Assembly: GCA_964573725.1 (NCBI GenBank)
Contig: CAZNLJ010000002.1
Span: 62,001 to 126,000 of the forward strand
Length of the DNA: 64,000 nucleotides
Direction: 5' to 3'
DNA from: UBA6168 sp964573725
Lineage (GTDB): Bacteria; Bacteroidota; Bacteroidia; Chitinophagales; Saprospiraceae
Position numbers and translations under genes: made by a program. How positions within the stretch are numbered: the stretch's first letter is position 1; each line of letters begins with the position of its first letter. Of the stretch, positions 61,003 to 64,000 are shown one piece after another. Below the pieces are notes generated by a model. The model was not told the origin of the DNA. It saw only the letters and a list, made by a program, of their open reading frames with translations, and did not search any database.

Positions 61003-61725
61003 TCAATGCCGGAAGACCACCTCATCGAAGGGGACCCGATACCGGGGACCCCAAACTCCCCTTTCCGTACCTTTCCCGATGGCGACCACCATATTGATTT
61101 CTGCGCCGCGGGGCAATCCGAGCGCCCGACGGACCCGTCGCGCGTCAAACCCTTCCATCGGGCAGGAATCGAAATCGGCGGCGGCGATGGCCAGCATGAA
61201 CTGTTGGGCGGCCAAGGCGCAGGACTTGTGCACCACCACCCGTTGGCTGCAACGGCCGCCCATCCTGGGGAAAGGTCTCAGCAAGCCCATGAACCAGCTC
61301 GTCAGGAAGCGGAAGGCCCCCATGATCCCGAAAGGGTCGCTGCGGTACATCAGCGGGACGAGCTGCCCGTAGTAGCGCAGGCCGTTCCGCTGCAACTTGT
61401 TCGGTTCTCCTTGAATGCCGTCGCGGACAAGCGCATAGTTCCACCGGGCCCTTTCCTTCCAGCGGTCCTTCCGGGTGACGAAAACGACCAGTTGCCGGGC
61501 GGTCCGGGCGGCCGATTGGTTGAGGCAGAGGGGTACGAACCGTTCCTTTTCCTCCGGCGTCCGGATCCAGTGAAATTCCCACAGCTGCATGTTGCTGCTG
61601 TTGGGAGCCAGTACGGCACATTCCAGGGCCTGGAGGACGACCTCATCCGGGACGGGGACATCCGGGTCGAAACTGCGGTTGGAGCGGCGGCGTTCCACGA
61701 TTTGCCGAAAGGAATCCGTATGCAT
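61003..61725 (-). CDS. Nitroreductase family protein
   Basis: This 240-residue flavoprotein has the nitroreductase fold: IVERRRSNRSFDPD at the N-terminus for FMN binding, APNSSNMQLWEFHW, and a C-terminal AIAAADFDSCPMEGFDARR followed by LPRGAEINMVVAIGKG. An insertion around residues 100-150 (LVPLMYRSDPFGIMG...) makes it longer than minimal NfsB-like enzymes. It should reduce nitro, quinone or similar compounds with NAD(P)H; the natural substrate is unknown. It lies 140 bases after groL on the same strand, past a hairpin. Confidence 0.88.
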   Translation of the reverse strand: MHTDSFRQIVERRRSNRSFDPDVPVPDEVVLQALECAVLAPNSSNMQLWEFHWIRTPEEKERFVPLCLNQSAARTARQLVVFVTRKDRWKERARWNYALVRDGIQGEPNKLQRNGLRYYGQLVPLMYRSDPFGIMGAFRFLTSWFMGLLRPFPRMGGRCSQRVVVHKSCALAAQQFMLAIAAADFDSCPMEGFDARRVRRALGLPRGAEINMVVAIGKGTERGVWGPRYRVPFDEVVFRH

Positions 61726-61793
61726 AGGAAATGAAGTGTGGCGGGAAGGCGGCCGGATGGGATACCGTACCGGAACCCTGCCGGGTCAAATCA

Positions 61794-61823
61794 GGAAAGC
61801 CCTTCCGGGGGGAAGGGCTTTCC
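61794..61823 (-). terminator. Hairpin downstream of groL
   Basis: Thirteen-base perfect arms GGAAAGCCCTTCC and GGAAGGGCTTTCC surround a GGGG loop, about 42 bases past the groL stop codon. The following bases on the minus strand are only mildly T-rich, so termination may be partial. Confidence 0.6.
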
Positions 61824-61865
61824 GTTTCGTACGTGCTGCATTCCCGACGGGAATGGAGGAGGTCA

Positions 61866-63497
<1,632 letters not shown>

Positions 63498-63553
63498 GAT
63501 GTCGATGTTATTTTTTGATTTGTAAATAAGGTGTTACGCAGTGGGTACGTACT

Positions 63554-63832
63554 TTATCCCAGGATGACCAGGATATCGTCTTCCCGCATGATGAGGTAAT
63601 CCTCCCCTTCGTAGGAGAGTTCCTGACCGGCGTATTTGCCGTACAGTACCACATCTCCTTCCTTCACCGTCATGGCGTTGCCATCCTTTCCGGGGCCAAC
63701 CGCCACGACGTGTCCGCGCTGTGGCTTTTCCTTCGCGGTATCGGGGATGATGATGCCCCCTCTCGTCATTTCTTCGGCCGGAGCCGGCTTTACGACAACG
63801 CGATCGTTGATAGGCTTGAAATTCATAGTCAT
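63554..63832 (-). CDS. groS: Co-chaperonin GroES
   Basis: This 92-residue protein is the lid of the GroEL chamber: FKPINDRVVVKPAPAEE, the mobile loop EEMTRGGIIIPDTAKEKPQ and the C-terminal GQELSYEGEDYLIMREDDIL. It could equally start at the second methionine (MNFKPIN, first base 63826). No CIRCE element precedes the operon, so HrcA-type control is not indicated; an inverted repeat GTGAC-N5-GTCAC lies about 120 bases upstream. Confidence 0.98.
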   Translation of the reverse strand: MTMNFKPINDRVVVKPAPAEEMTRGGIIIPDTAKEKPQRGHVVAVGPGKDGNAMTVKEGDVVLYGKYAGQELSYEGEDYLIMREDDILVILG

Positions 63833-63921
63833 CTACGTTTTGTTAATTATTAATATGTGACCGATAGTGCACCGGGCGGTGCGGCGTCCGTCAGGACCCC
63901 GTGCCACCGGCCGGCGAATGG

Positions 63922-63953
63922 CAAACATCACGTTTCGTGCCATGCCAGGAAAA
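63922..63953 (-). promoter_or_regulatory. Candidate groSL promoter
   Basis: On the minus strand TTTT (63950-63953), a 20-base spacer and GATGTTTG (63922-63929) resemble the Bacteroidota promoter with one substitution in each element. The predicted leader is about 85 bases. Confidence 0.4.
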
Positions 63954-63968
63954 GTGACTTTCTGTCAC
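63954..63968. promoter_or_regulatory. Inverted repeat GTGAC-N5-GTCAC upstream of the groSL promoter
   Basis: Perfect five-base arms flank TTTCT and abut the candidate -33 element of groSL. A second small repeat, CACG-TTT-CGTG (63929-63939), overlaps the promoter spacer. Either could be an operator for heat-stress control in place of CIRCE. Confidence 0.35.
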
Positions 63969-64000
63969 ATGCGGTCCCCGGACGGCGGAAATAATAACAG

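Noticed and set aside
63833..64000. CIRCE operator upstream of groS
   Set aside because: The conserved nine-base arms do not occur; only shorter unrelated repeats are present.

Overview
The window suggests a GC-rich member of the Bacteroidota, most likely in or near the Saprospiria (Lewinella/Haliscomenobacter-like). It carries a PorP/SprF type IX secretion (T9SS) outer-membrane protein, the gliding protein GldC, four exported proteins that end in a T9SS-like sorting domain, an OmpA protein with thrombospondin type 3 repeats, and BshC of bacillithiol synthesis. Several genes have the Bacteroidota promoter pattern (TTTG, a spacer of about 19 bases, then TAnnTTTG), best seen upstream of rplU. 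Base composition and codon use look even. I see no tRNA, rRNA, transposase, phage gene or CRISPR array.

Layout. 0.1-9.5 kb: PorP/SprF, an NlpC/P60-like protein that lacks its catalytic cysteine, malate dehydrogenase, a secreted M43 metalloprotease, xseAB and a secreted M14 carboxypeptidase. 9.6-17.8 kb: rplU-rpmA (L27 carries an extra helix-hairpin-helix tail), rarA, a LolC/E-type permease, tyrS and an exbB-exbD-exbD-tonB energy-transduction operon. 18-28.8 kb: fadN-fadA beta-oxidation genes, pfkA with a pseudouridine synthase, coaD, a HAD nucleotidase, pruA, and a pair of uncharacterised envelope genes (tandem OmpA-like domains; membrane-anchored coiled coil). 28.9-43 kb: hscA-bshC, the TSP3-OmpA protein, an inactive/active M16 peptidase pair, ribD, a thioredoxin-like protein, an AIM24-like protein and thyA.

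43-53.4 kb is the most accessory-looking stretch: a START-domain protein, a half-length asparaginase, two coupled CotH-kinase proteins, a secreted endonuclease/exonuclease/phosphatase protein, and a frame that joins an SDR-like oxidoreductase to a large BNR/sortilin-type secreted protein with no stop codon between them. 53.4-64 kb: gldC, an rluD/acyl-CoA reductase/double-ATPase ABC operon, a transsulfuration-type PLP enzyme, an amidase, a DUF983 protein, a nitroreductase and groSL.

Most of the window is core metabolism and envelope function. No obvious new defence or mobile system is visible. The points most worth following are the missing stop codon in the SDR/BNR frame, the L27 fusion, the Cys-to-Ala NlpC/P60 protein, the CotH pair and the OmpA-like/coiled-coil pair.
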